Position numbers and translations under genes: made by a program. The notes beneath the pieces were generated by a model, which was not told the DNA's origin, searched no databases, and saw nothing but the letters and a program-made list of their open reading frames with translations. From Symbiodinium natans (taxonomy: Eukaryota > Sar > Dinophyceae > Suessiales > Symbiodiniaceae), in the NCBI GenBank assembly GCA_905221605.1, contig CAJNDS010000002.1, forward strand, positions 776,881 to 839,380: DNA of 62,500 nt, given 5' to 3'. Positions 52,619 to 62,500 of this stretch are shown in pieces. Within the stretch, counting starts at the first letter, position 1; each line of letters opens with the position of its first letter.

Positions 52619-52839
52619 CTCAAGCTAGGCTTCATGGCCACAATGTCACTTGGTTGGATTCTTGAATTGCTGGGACATTGTAGGGGAAAGCATCTCTGAA
52701 ATTGAAGAGCACGCCTAAACCCTAAACCCTAAACCCGAAACCCGAAACCCTAAACCCTAAACCCCAGACCCTACACCCTATAGACCCTAGACCCTAGACC
52801 CTAAACCCTAAACCCTAAACCCTATACCCTAAACCCTAC

Positions 52840-52954
52840 CGTGCCTGACTTCACCACCACTGGTGGCCTCGGGTACACGGATGCCTTAGCGACCGAGGTG
52901 CCGACTGACCGCCTTATCCGATCGACAACATTAAGCTCACTCGCCCTGATCATG
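52840..52954 (-). CDS. 115-nt exon, donor running into telomeric tract
   Basis: Minus-strand 38 codons beginning 'MIRASELNVVDRIRRSVGTS' and ending 'RPPVVVKSGT'. The acceptor is TTTTCATGCAG| and the donor ACG|GTAGGGTTTAGGG. One base in, phase 0 out. Twenty-six of 38 codons end in G/C. Also open on plus ('DFTTTGGLGYTDALATE'), but splice signals favour minus. Unknown product. Confidence 0.55.
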
Positions 52955-53079
52955 CTGCATGAAAATTTAGAAGGTTTAGGGTTTAGGGTTTTAGGGTTTA
53001 GGGTTTGGGGTTCAGGGTTTAGGGTTTCGGGTTTAGGGTTGAAGCTAGCTGCAACAAGCGCCGTCTTTATGAATGTGTG

Positions 53080-54720
53080 GTCTTTACCTGCAATGTTCTA
53101 GCCGTTGTACATGTCAGCAGCCAGCTGCCAGGAAGCACATCACAGCATCATGAGACCAAAGCAATTTAGACTGGGATGTTCTGCCAATTCAGTATCCAAG
53201 TGATTCACAGTCGAGCACAGGTGGGTATCCAGAAAACTGAGCCCGTAGATACTGTCAAATTTGGTCTCCAAAACTCTATAAACCCTGAACCCTAAGACCG
53301 AAACCTTCCCAACTTAAAGACGTGAACCTGTACTCCTCACGCGGCGGTTCCTCCTGGAGATTTACGATATATGGTCTCGGGCTGTCACCCCCCGCCACCC
53401 AAACCCCATGGTATTCCCCTCCATCCTCCGAGGGTTTGGGGTTTAAGGTTGAGGGCCGACAAAAGGGGGGGGGGGAGGGGGAGGCGGGTTTACATAAAGT
53501 TTAGGGTTTATGGTTTGGGTTCCCCTGCCTGTGCTGTGAATGGGGGGGATACCATGGGGGGGGGTTCCATGGCTGCCTCCACTCCTGTGGTGTGGGTGTG
53601 GTTGGGAGTCAGGGTTTAGAGTTTAAGGTTCAGGGCCTACCCCCCCCCCCCCGTCCCGTGGGTGTGGTTGGTCGGTTATCGGTTAGGGTTTAGAGTTTAA
53701 GGTTTAGGGTTTAGGGTTCGGGGTTTAGGGTTTCAGGTTTAGGCCCGTGGTGTGATTGGGGCGTTGGGGTAAGAATTTGGGGGTCGAAGGCTTAGGGGAC
53801 CGGCCCCCCCGTGCTACCCCTGTGCTGTTTAAGGTTTTAGGCCCCCCTGCCTGTGCTGTGAATGGGGGGGGTTGGCGTTTGGGGTTGAAGGTTTACGGTT
53901 TAGGTCAAGGCTGTGAAGTTTAAGGTTGGTCTTAGGTTTAAGGGCGAGGTTTGGGGTTTGGCTGCCCGGGAGCCCAAGACCATATATGTTGGGGGGGTTG
54001 GGGGGGCCCTCTCCAAATGTAATTTGGCTGGGCGACTCGGATATCGACGGGACTGACCTCCGTGTCGGGGCCTGTCAGAAAAAGAAAGCTGGATCTCGAA
54101 CACATTGAGGCTTGAGCTTACGAGGTTTCCGGCTTCAGCTTTGGGCTGCTTAGCTTGATTGTAGGCAGCGTCACTTCGCAAGCATACATGCCGATTTAGG
54201 CTTGGACACTTGGCAGGGCTTTGTCTAAGGAGTTTGGGGTTTCGAGTTTAGTGTAGTTTGAGTGTTGAGCAAACCAACCAGCGATTGACCGCCGGCATCT
54301 CCACTTCTTGCAAGTCGACATGTGCGCAGGGCAGCTCAAAGAGACCCTTCCAACCCTCATACCAAGTATGACTGCTGACTCATACAGCACGCGTCACCTC
54401 ATGGTCGTGCAGACAGAAGCACCTGTGCATCATCATGCCGAGGACTGACATGTTGCTGACTTTGACACTTGCGCAGGCAAATTGGTGTTGTAACATGCCA
54501 GAAGGATCTGCACTCTGAAAGACTTGGGCACCCAAACCCTAAACTATAATAAACCCTAAGTCTTCTCATCTGCTTGGCAGAAATGCTATAGGTTCGACTC
54601 TGAAGACCCATCCAAAGAGGAGGTGTGTAGGGTTTGCCGACAGACACCGTCACACCCTGACATGGATTGGGAGGAGATCGTACTTTTTTGGGGGGAAGCA
54701 TACCCGAATACCCTTTCGAC
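53080..54720. other. No supported gene
   Basis: G-rich eroded heptamers to about 53960, then unique sequence 54050-54700 with open frames on both strands but no domain or splice pattern I can defend. Confidence 0.4.
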
Positions 54721-56017
54721 TGTACCGGGTTAGTCTAGGGTTTAGGGTTTATAGGGTATAGGGTTTAGGGTTTAGGGTCGGTCACAGCGTTTAGGGATCT
54801 GAAGCCTGACTGCATCACGAAGTCGAAAAAAAAGCTTTGTTGCTCCGAAGCCGGTGTGCCGCAACCCGAAAACAAGATACCGTGGTTTAGGGTTTAGGGT
54901 TTAGGGTTTAGAGTCTAGGGTGAGGGAGTTTCCGACAATAGGGGCACACTTTGCGGGGTTCCTACAATGAGGATCATGGAATTTTATGGGGCGTATCAGG
55001 TCTCTGAGCGGTACCCCTATCTGGGGAGAATTCCACATACCCTAAAACGAAAATCGCCGGAGAAGATCTAGCAACTACAGGCTGGGTCTTAGTAGGGAAT
55101 GAGGGAATTTGGGCCCCATATAACCCCTTAGAGGGTAAACATATCGGCCTAAACCCCAGACCCTCCACCCTAAACCCTAAACCCTACACCCGAAGAACCA
55201 GGGGACTCGAGTGACTAGAGCGGTGCAGGTCAGGCTCGAAGCTTTGAAACAAATGAGATCTAGGATTCTCGGAACTGAGGAGTAGGGTTTAGGGTTTAGG
55301 GTTTAGGGTTTAGGGTTTAGGGTTTAGGGTTTAGGGTTCAGGATGCTCGGAACTGACTTGCCAGCACAAACGCCTCCGGCTACCAAAAGCTTAGCTGCAA
55401 TCTACTGTGCGTGGGTAGGGTTTGGGGTTTGCAGTTTAGAGTTTGGGGCTCATAGGGTGTAGGGCTCTGGGTTTGGGGAAGCCTGTTTCGGGTTCAAAGT
55501 TCTAGAGGGCTCTCAGCAACGGCCAAAGCCACGGCACGTACCATCATCTGATCAGGGAATTGAAGCACTGTGAAACCTTGCAGTGGCGACTGCATCCAAG
55601 AATCAACCTGACCCTTGTAGAAAAGCCCTGAACCCCAACTGCGGATTGTTTGGGGCCGCTTTTGCTACATGCCTCTATTCGTACACAAAGCCTGGCAGCC
55701 TGTACTGCGCCGATTTCCCTTAGCAAACATCACCCAAAAGCCGAACAATCACAAGGCCTACAGCTTCATGAACCTCCCAGAATCCTAAACCCCTATGGCC
55801 TCGACTGTAAGAGCAGTATAAACTTACACCTGAATCTGGCAAACCCTACAGCCTGAACCCCACACCGAAGTGAGCCCAAAACCCCTAAATCTTAAACCCT
55901 ATGGGTTCAGGGTTGTAGGGTCTAGGGTTTAGGGCTAGAACCGTGAACCGGGAATCGGATGCCTGCACTCACCGTCCCATCCGTGTGGTACCTCGCTCCC
56001 GTTCCGGGCTGACGTTC

Positions 56018-56058
56018 GGGTTTGAGGGTTTGAGGGTTTGAGGGTTTGAGGGTTTGAG
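56018..56058. repeat. GGGTTTGA octamer array
   Basis: Five perfect GGGTTTGA units, an 8-bp derivative of the telomeric heptamer. Confidence 0.9.
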
Positions 56059-56134
56059 CCCGCCGCCCAAGCGTCTTGCCGAGATTGCACATTTCGCTTG
56101 TCTAGACTGAAAATCGGGCGCCCTCTCAGCATTT

Positions 56135-56219
56135 TCCGTGCGATTGGCCAGAGCATCCATGCCCGCCCGATGATTACGTCCGTGTTACCCGTCCGTGCGA
56201 TTGGCCAGAGCATCCATGC
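56135..56219. repeat. 28-bp direct repeat, 57-bp period
   Basis: TCCGTGCGATTGGCCAGAGC plus ATCCATGC at 56135-56162 and 56192-56219, identical. Confidence 0.9.
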
Positions 56220-57305
56220 GACCTTCGTGGGGATGTCGTGGCCCGATCCCCAAATAGTTGGATCCCCTTCTACTCAGAACACCGCAAAAAGGTACCCCTA
56301 AGTTCGGAACCCCCCCCCCACATGCACATACGTAAGGGCCAGCCAAGTCATTGGCTCAACAAGAGATTAGCTGCTTCAAGGCTTCAGGTTTCAGTGTGAG
56401 GGCGTTGTTTTCGGGTGCGCGGTTAAGGGGTATATCTCTGCTGCGCTGCTAAGGGTTTATGCTTTAGCGGAGTTTAGGGTTGGGGGGGTTAGGGTTTAGG
56501 GTTTAGGGTTTAAGGACGGCAACCCAAAACTCTGATTATCAACTCACCCAAAGCAGTGCACGCCCAAACATTCACACCCGTACTGGCCCCATAACTCTTT
56601 TCATCAAGGATTTTCTTCTAGGATGTGTTTTGGAAAAAAAAACATCCTGAAAAAGCTGCCTCCTCAGCCACGACCCAAGCCTTTTCGTACTGTAAATACC
56701 AACAGATTCGTGTCTCACGGCGACATGCTTACTTGTGAGCTGCGGCGTAACGTCCGGGCGGAGCGGGGTTTAGGGTTTAGGGGTCAGATTCGAGTTCAGG
56801 GTTCTCAGGGTTTAGGGGTTAAGGGTTAAGAGGGAAGAGGGTTTAGGTTCAGGGTTGAGGGCTTGGGGCTTAGGAAAGTTTGGGGTTTAGGGTTTGGGGT
56901 CCACGGTCTAGGCCTTCGGGTTTTGAGTTTGGGGTTCTAGGGCTTCAAGGGTTTAAGGCTTATAGGGTTCAAGGTTTTGGGGCTTGCAAGGGTTGCGATG
57001 TATTCGTCAGGGAAGCAAGCAGAAACCCCCTAAACCCTAAACCCTAAACCCTACACCCGAAACCCTAAACCCTAGACTCTAAACCACGAGCAATGGATCC
57101 CGCAGCCTTAGCTTGATCACAAGAAGGGATTAGGCTTGCGGTTTAGTGTTTAGGTTTGGAGAGGTATAGATTTAGGGCGTTCAGGGTCTTAGATTTTGAG
57201 AGTTTGGGGTGTTGGGCTTCAGGGCTTTGGGATTTAGGGTTCTGACCAGGGCTTGAGGCTTTCTGAGGTTGCAGGGAAGAAGACTTACGGTTTTGCAGTT
57301 CGCCT

Positions 57306-57404
57306 GCCCTAAACCCTAAACCCTAAACCCTAAACCCTAAACCCTAAACCCTAAACCCTAAACCCTAAACCCTAAACCCTAAACCCTAAACCCTAAACCC
57401 TAAC
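57306..57404 (+). repeat. Interstitial telomeric tract (CCCTAAA)
   Basis: Fourteen perfect copies ending at the candidate donor of 57405-57649. Confidence 0.95.
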
Positions 57405-57649
57405 CACGTGGCCAGTGGCCGGGATGCAGATCCCTCGGCATGCTCAAGCACTGGACGTCTGCATGGCAGTTCCAAACGGCATTTTTCAAACACGATGCTG
57501 GAAAGCCAGCCTGGCGATGCTCTTCCACAACCATGCGTTGCCACTCTCACGACGTGCCCATAGACACGACCCATGCCTCTAAACCTTACATCACACCCCC
57601 GCCCTAAGTTGCCTACGACCCCTTGCTCGATAGTCGGCCCAGGTGCCAA
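57405..57649 (-). CDS. Candidate exon ending at a telomeric tract
   Basis: Minus-strand open frame including 'GMGRVYGHVVRVATHGCGRA' and 'WLSSIVFEKCRLELPCRRPV', ending CCACGTG|GTTAGGG at the edge of the 57306-57403 tract. True exon limits may be narrower. No family recognised. Confidence 0.35.
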
Positions 57650-59103
57650 TCAACTTCCACAGCTCCATGCTCGGTGAAGCCGCGAACAGTCGCGTGGAAC
57701 CTGAGCGGAGTTTTGGGGTTTAGGGTTTTAGGGTTTGGGGTGGTAGGGTTTGGGGTTGTAGGGTTTAGGGTTTTTTGGGTTTCAAGGTTTGGGCTTGTAG
57801 GCTCTTAGGGTTTTAGGGTTTGGGGTGGTAGGGTTTGGGGTTGTAGGGTTTAGGGTTTTTAGGGTTTCTAGGGTTTTAGGGTTTGGGGCCTGAAGCCCAG
57901 GGCCAAGGATACGAAGGTCAGACACCATTGAAGTTTTCCTTTAGGAAAATGGGCAGTCCACCCTTTCATCCGTTTAGGGTTTAGGGTTTAGGGGTTGGGG
58001 TTCAGGGTTTCGGGATTCAGTGACGGGTTTGGGGGAAAATCGGTTCGGGGTTTGAGGTACTCAGACTTACGTAGTTGGGGGTCTGGGGGTGAGAGCCTTG
58101 TTGTGGCAACCATGAACACTGAAGGCCTACCAAAAGAAACCTGGCAACTGCCCCCCATCCCTCAACACGACACAGGATTTGATGTTTACGCATTTGGGAG
58201 TTGGAATCTCACCCTCAGCCCTACACACTACACCCACGCAAAGGGGCTTAAGGGAGCAAGGATACCTAAAGCCCACTACCCCTTAATTAAGAACATACCT
58301 TGAACTATATACAGGGATCCTTAATCTGACATATCCCATACTCAAGGGGTATTGGGCTCTTTGTGGAACCCTATAACCCCTAAACCCCGAAACCCCTAAC
58401 CCCTAAACCCCTAAACCCCCAAACCCTTAAACCCTAAACCCCTATATCCCCTAAGCCCTAAAACCCTAAAGCCCTAAAACCCTAAAGCCCTCGCTGAGGT
58501 GATCGCCACTGGGAGTCGTCGCCATGCCGGACCTCCACAGCCTTCCGTGTGACCGTACTTGGAGGTGAGTTCTGGCTTTGGGGCTTAGGTCTGGAGCTTG
58601 ACAATTTTGGGTTTAGGGTTTAGGGTTTAGGGTTCAGGGTTTAGGATTGTGACGCTTGGCTGTGGTGGTTTGCGGCACGGGGTCGTTCATTGAGACTCCC
58701 TTGAGACTCCCTGGCCTCTGGATTTGCCCCTATCTTCTGGCTCCTAGCCCCCACAAACGGGGACAGTGCACCACTTGAAGGCTGTAAGCCCTGAAACATA
58801 AGTCCAAACGCTGAGTTGAGTGTTAAGGTGTCGGGTGTCCCTCTCTTGATTAGGGTTGAGGGTTCACCTCCACACCTATGGTTCGTGGTGGGTTTCGGGT
58901 TGACGGTCAGGGCTTGGGGGGGGGGGGGGGTAGGTAGTGTGGGGGGAGAAAAAAAGCTGGAGGGGATAGGGGGGGGGGGGGTACTTTAGGGAAATATCGT
59001 GGGGGTGGGGGTAGCATGGGGGGTCGTGGGAAGAAGGCAAACCTTATAGCATTCAACCCAGCAAAAGAACTGTCAACCCCGCAAGCCCCAAACCCCAAAC
59101 AAC

Positions 59104-59188
59104 CGCCCTAACCCTAAACCCTAAACCCTAAACCCTAAACCCTAAACCCTAAACCCTAAACCCTAAACCCTAAACCCTAAACCCTAGA
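59104..59188 (+). repeat. Interstitial telomeric tract (CCCTAAA)
   Basis: Eleven perfect copies ending at the candidate donor of 59190-59288. Confidence 0.95.
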
Positions 59189-59189
59189 C

Positions 59190-59288
59190 CCAAGAAGTGC
59201 CTCGCCAAGAGATAGTCCCAGCCTCGGATGTCCGTGCGGGGGGGCCGCTTCAGGCTACTGATTATAGGGGACCGAAAAGCTCGAATTA
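59190..59288 (-). CDS. Candidate 99-nt exon
   Basis: Minus-strand 32 codons, 'IRAFRSPIISSLKRPPRTDI' then 'RGWDYLLARHFL'. Acceptor AGCCGCAG|, donor TTGG|GTCTAGGGTTTAGGG. Twenty-one of 31 assessed codons end in G/C. A plus-strand frame is also open. Unknown product. Confidence 0.45.
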
Positions 59289-60080
59289 CTGCGGCTCAGG
59301 GTTTAGGAGTTGGGGGTCAGGGTCTAGCGTTGAGGGCTTAGGGTTTAGGAGAAGGACTTTCGGGGTAGGGTTTAGGGTTTAGGCTTGGGGTTTTAGGGGT
59401 GAGGGTTTAGGGTTTCGAGTTTGGGGTTTAGGGTTCATGTAGGGTTTAGGGGGTTCGAGTTGAAGGTTGCAGGCTGAAATTTACATTTTTGGTTTACTTT
59501 CTATGAACCCGGGCCTGTGACTCTTCGCGCAGGATGCTTGACTTGCGTAGGGCTGCCTAGGCGAATATCCCCAAGCCTAGAAACCCCCAAACCCTGAAAC
59601 CCTCACGATAGCCTCTAAACCCTAAACCCCTACACCCTCATCCAGAACCCTGAACCCTGAACCTTATGTACCCACCGAAACAAATGAACAAATACGTATA
59701 TATATATATATATATGTATATACGTATATATGCATATATGTATATACATGTATATGTATGCCCCGGCCGAAACCAACCCTGCCCACGAACAGATTTGCAA
59801 TTTGCAACCCTTCACCAGCGGGACACACACAATGCATTTGCATGTAGAGGAGAAGCCTAGAACCCCCGTACTTCTTCCTCTACCATGCGCCCACAATTGA
59901 AGGGGGTGGGTCGATGCCCCATCCCCCCTTCCCCTCCTTCGCCCCCTTTAAATATGCTCCGTCAAACCCTGAACCCTGAACCCTGAACCCTGAACCCTGA
60001 ACCCTAAACCCTAAACCCTAAACCCTAAACCCTATAAACCCTAAACCCTAAACCCTAAACCCCAACCCACCACCCCAAAC

Positions 60081-60151
60081 TTGCGACCCCGCGGCTGCTT
60101 GCTCAGGGTCATCTGTGTCGGGGTCAGCCCCGCGAGTGTGTATGCGGGTTC
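60081..60151 (-). CDS. Candidate 71-nt exon, acidic
   Basis: Minus-strand 'TRIHTRGADPDTDDPEQAAA' then 'GSQ'; acceptor CTCCACAG|, donor CAA|GTTTGGGG. The plus strand offers GCTCAG| and CAG|GTGGGTTTAGGG sites with a less likely peptide. Unknown product. Confidence 0.4.
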
Positions 60152-60385
60152 CTGTGGAGTGTCCAGGTGGGTTTAGGGTTTCTGGTTTAGGGTTTACAGG
60201 TGTCCAGGGGTGAAAGAATCTACATGGGTTGGGCCGCCGCCTCAGAGGTTGACCCTTCTGAAAACGATGCCTGAATAAGTGCCTGGGAAAGTGCCAAACA
60301 CCCAAGGGGGCCTACCCAGTCTTAAAAGCTCGTGCATGATTATTGGGACCTCACACCCCGGACCCAAAGCCGACTCCCCTCCCCC

Positions 60386-60417
<32 letters not shown>

Positions 60418-60419
60418 CC

Positions 60420-60770
60420 GACGTTACATGAGGGATCAATGTCCATTTGGGAGCGGCCATTTCTGAAAAGGCCGTCTATGCTGCAACTTTACCTTTCTGG
60501 TGGGGGTGGGCATGAGTGGGGGCAGGTTTGGAAGCTCCCAAGCCCGCCCCGCCCGAAATATTGAAAGGACGGTTTGGTGCCCACCACTCTCAAGAACATG
60601 GACTGTGTGACGATCATGTGGCATTTATGAGGTGATAAACTGGAAAAGAATAACCGATGACGAGATGAATCTGTTCACAGAGAAGGTCGACAGCACTTGA
60701 ACCGCAGCAAGGACAGAGCCCAAGAAAGGTGTACAAAACCTTGCTATCTAGGGACCCCTATCCAGCCCGC
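60420..60770. other. Unique sequence, no gene recognised
   Basis: Non-repetitive stretch after a poly-C run; nothing assignable. Confidence 0.4.
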
Positions 60771-61308
60771 ATACAAACCCTAAACCCAAAACCCTAACGC
60801 CTCAACCACGCAGAAAACCGGTGCCCCCCCCCCGCCCTCTCCTTGGGGCGGACGAATGCCGCGATTACCTCGCTGAAGCGCGCCATCAACTCCTGCACAC
60901 TCCACCCACACTCCACCCTCCACCCTCAACCCTCAACCCTAAACCCGAAACCCTAAACCCTAGCCCTAAACCCTAAACCCGGCCATGGTGCCTAAACTGT
61001 CCCTAAGCCCAGTCTTAAGACATACTGTCAAGTTTCTAATAGTTTCTAAATGCCCAATATAGCCCTTGCTTGTTCGGGTCTGGTCGTACTCTCACTGACC
61101 AGGCAGGCCTTTCCTGCCTTGCACGAAAGCCTGAGCAGTTCTATCTGTTGGCATTTGTGAAGGGTAGCTGTAAGGCTGAAGGTCTATAGGAATGAGGGTC
61201 TGTAGGTTGAGAGTTGTGATTTGGGGTTTTTCTGGTTTGCCATATTGCCATAAAAGTTTAGGCTGTAAGGCTTAGAGCTGAGGTTTGCCTTATTACCCTA
61301 GACCATCA

Positions 61309-61436
61309 CCCTAAACCCTCAACCCTAAACCCTAAACCCTAAACCCTAAACCCTAAACCCTAAACCCTGAACCCTAAACCCTAAACCCTAAACCTTAAAC
61401 CCTAAACCCTAAACCCTAAACCCTAAACCCTAACAC
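61309..61436 (+). repeat. Interstitial telomeric tract (CCCTAAA)
   Basis: About 17 copies, one CCCTGAA and one CCTTAAA variant; ends at the candidate donor of 61437-61536. Confidence 0.95.
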
Positions 61437-61536
61437 GAAGGTCTTATAGGATTTCCACCGTCCTTCACATCTATAGCGCCAGCGGCAGCTGCGGGTATCT
61501 GCGCAGTAAACGGCAGTCGTGAGCGAAGGTCTAGAG
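61437..61536 (-). CDS. 100-nt exon, Arg/Tyr-rich
   Basis: Minus-strand 33 codons beginning 'SRPSLTTAVYCADTRSCRWR' and ending 'YKTF'; acceptor GATACAG|, donor TTC|GTGTTAGGGTTTAGGG on the 61315-61436 tract. One base in, phase 0 out. Unknown product. Confidence 0.5.
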
Positions 61537-61718
61537 CTGTATCGGGTTTTTGGTTTAGGGTTTAGGCTTAGGGTGTTCGGGGAGGGTGTGCAGGGTTCGA
61601 GGCCTCACTGAGGCTTCTGTCAGGGATACGGGCTTTGGGCGGCGGCGGTACAGAGCTTTTGCCGTCCCCTCTGCAAAGCATGGTTTATCATGGGTTCCCC
61701 TACCCCCTTCTGTACTAC

Positions 61719-61820
61719 TCTCCCTAGGTTCCATAAGTTCAGGCTGTAGGGCTTCATTGGCAAGTGTGCCTCGACCACGGAGGCGTTGGGCAAGTCCTTG
61801 ACGGTCACGTTTGCATCTTC
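61719..61820 (-). CDS. Candidate 102-nt exon
   Basis: Minus-strand 34 codons beginning 'EDANVTVKDLPNASVVEAHL' and including 'PMKPYSLNLWNLGR'; acceptor GCTGCCAG|, donor AGA|GTAGTA, phase 0/0. High G/C third positions. The reading stays open a further 20 codons. Unknown product. Confidence 0.45.
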
Positions 61821-62114
61821 CTGGCAGCACATCCTAAACCCTAAGCCCTAATCCCTCAACCCGAAAACAACAAGCGAAGCCGCAGACCCCCAAACAACTT
61901 AAAACTCCAAAAGAACACAGTGTCACACAACTAAACAACCCGAATCCCTGAACATCCATCCCTGCGAGCTACGGAGTTTGGGTTCTCGGCTCCTTGCAAG
62001 CCCAAGAAGAGTGTCAGTTGAACCCTAGACCTACACCGTAAACCCTAAACCCCTGAACCCTAAACCCAACACCCCAACCCCCAAACCCCTAATTATCAAC
62101 CTTACCGGTATTAT

Positions 62115-62450
62115 TCGTGGGCGTAGGCCCGTTTCTTCGTGGGCAAGGCCCAAAAACTCGTGGGCATAGGCCCGGCGGCCCAAAAATTGCGGATTTGGGG
62201 CCTATATGCTCACGAATTGTTGGGCCATCGGGCCACTGTCACGAGTTTTTGGGCCTTGGCTACGAAGAAACGTGCCTGAGCCCCACGAACTTTCGGGCCT
62301 TTGGTTCGTGTGCAAGGCCCATCTCTTCGTGGGCAAGGCCCATTTTTCGTGGGCAAGGCCTAGTTTTTCGTGGGCAAGGCCCATTTCTCCGTGGGCAAGG
62401 CCCAAAGGGCATAGGCCCGGGGCTTCGTGGGCACAGGCAGGGCCTTGAGC
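62115..62450. repeat. Minisatellite, TTCGTGGGCAAGGCCCAT unit
   Basis: About twelve units of 22-30 bp; each contains the palindrome GGGCAAGGCCC or GGGCATAGGCCC. Runs towards the right end of the window. Confidence 0.85.
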
Positions 62451-62500
62451 CCCTCAACCCTTGATCCTAAACCCTTGCGACCCTAAACCCTTGAGACCCT

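Noticed and set aside
52396-52665. Glu/Arg-rich and Leu/Ser-rich frames
   Set aside because: Explained by the TC-rich microsatellite.
1-62500. Chromosome-end telomere
   Set aside because: Heptamers occur in both orientations throughout, in short tracts, with unique sequence between; no terminal array is seen.
1-62500. Dinoflagellate spliced-leader relics, tRNAs, rRNAs, CRISPR
   Set aside because: Looked for the spliced-leader core, cloverleaf arms and regularly spaced direct repeats; none found by eye.

Overview
Nuclear DNA of a eukaryote, most likely a dinoflagellate. The evidence is indirect. The window is saturated with plant/alveolate-type telomeric heptamers (TTTAGGG and CCCTAAA) lying internally in both orientations. 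Its best gene is an intronless ankyrin-repeat protein with the 'LLLDSGADKDKA' repeat signature and an N-terminal ubiquitin-like domain, a combination I associate with dinoflagellate genomes. Several reconstructed introns appear to use GC or GA as well as GT at the 5' splice site, which is also dinoflagellate-like. No bacterial gene organisation, tRNA, rRNA or CRISPR array was seen.

Layout. Four layers are interleaved across the whole window. (1) Interstitial telomeric tracts occur roughly every 0.3-1 kb, from two heptamers to more than 200 bp. They often form convergent pairs: CCCTAAA on the left and TTTAGGG on the right of a 60-130 bp non-repetitive island. (2) Many of those islands read as short protein-coding exons (about 40-115 nt) with high G/C in third codon positions and usable splice sites. 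The 5' splice site is often supplied by the first heptamer (exon-G|GTTTAGGG). The best chain is five phase-compatible exons on the minus strand at 31.9-32.8 kb. Others are at 14.1-16.5 kb (ending in a CS/p23-like domain exon), 28.0-30.0 kb and 47.0-47.8 kb. Plus-strand exons occur at 2.3, 36.4, 41.8 and 43.9 kb. (3) At least eight families of 35-160 bp fold-back (MITE/introner-like) elements recur, several with heptamer tracts inside or replacing one arm. (4) Simple repeats, poly-G/poly-C runs, two related minisatellites and a 644-bp terminal-inverted-repeat element fill much of the rest.

Recognisable genes. The ankyrin gene (minus, 44.97-46.28 kb) is split by one in-frame TGA between its ubiquitin-like and ankyrin parts. 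A decayed LINE-type reverse transcriptase lies at 38.1-39.1 kb (minus). A degenerate protein-kinase-like exon is at 1.0-1.25 kb (minus), and a CS-domain terminal exon is at 14.1-14.5 kb (minus). The other exons encode peptides I do not recognise.

Main idea offered: telomeric heptamer tracts are not random debris here. They sit inside spliceosomal introns and seem to provide splice-site sequence, consistent with intron creation or remodelling through telomeric-repeat insertion. This is inference from reading the sequence. RNA-seq alignment would settle it.
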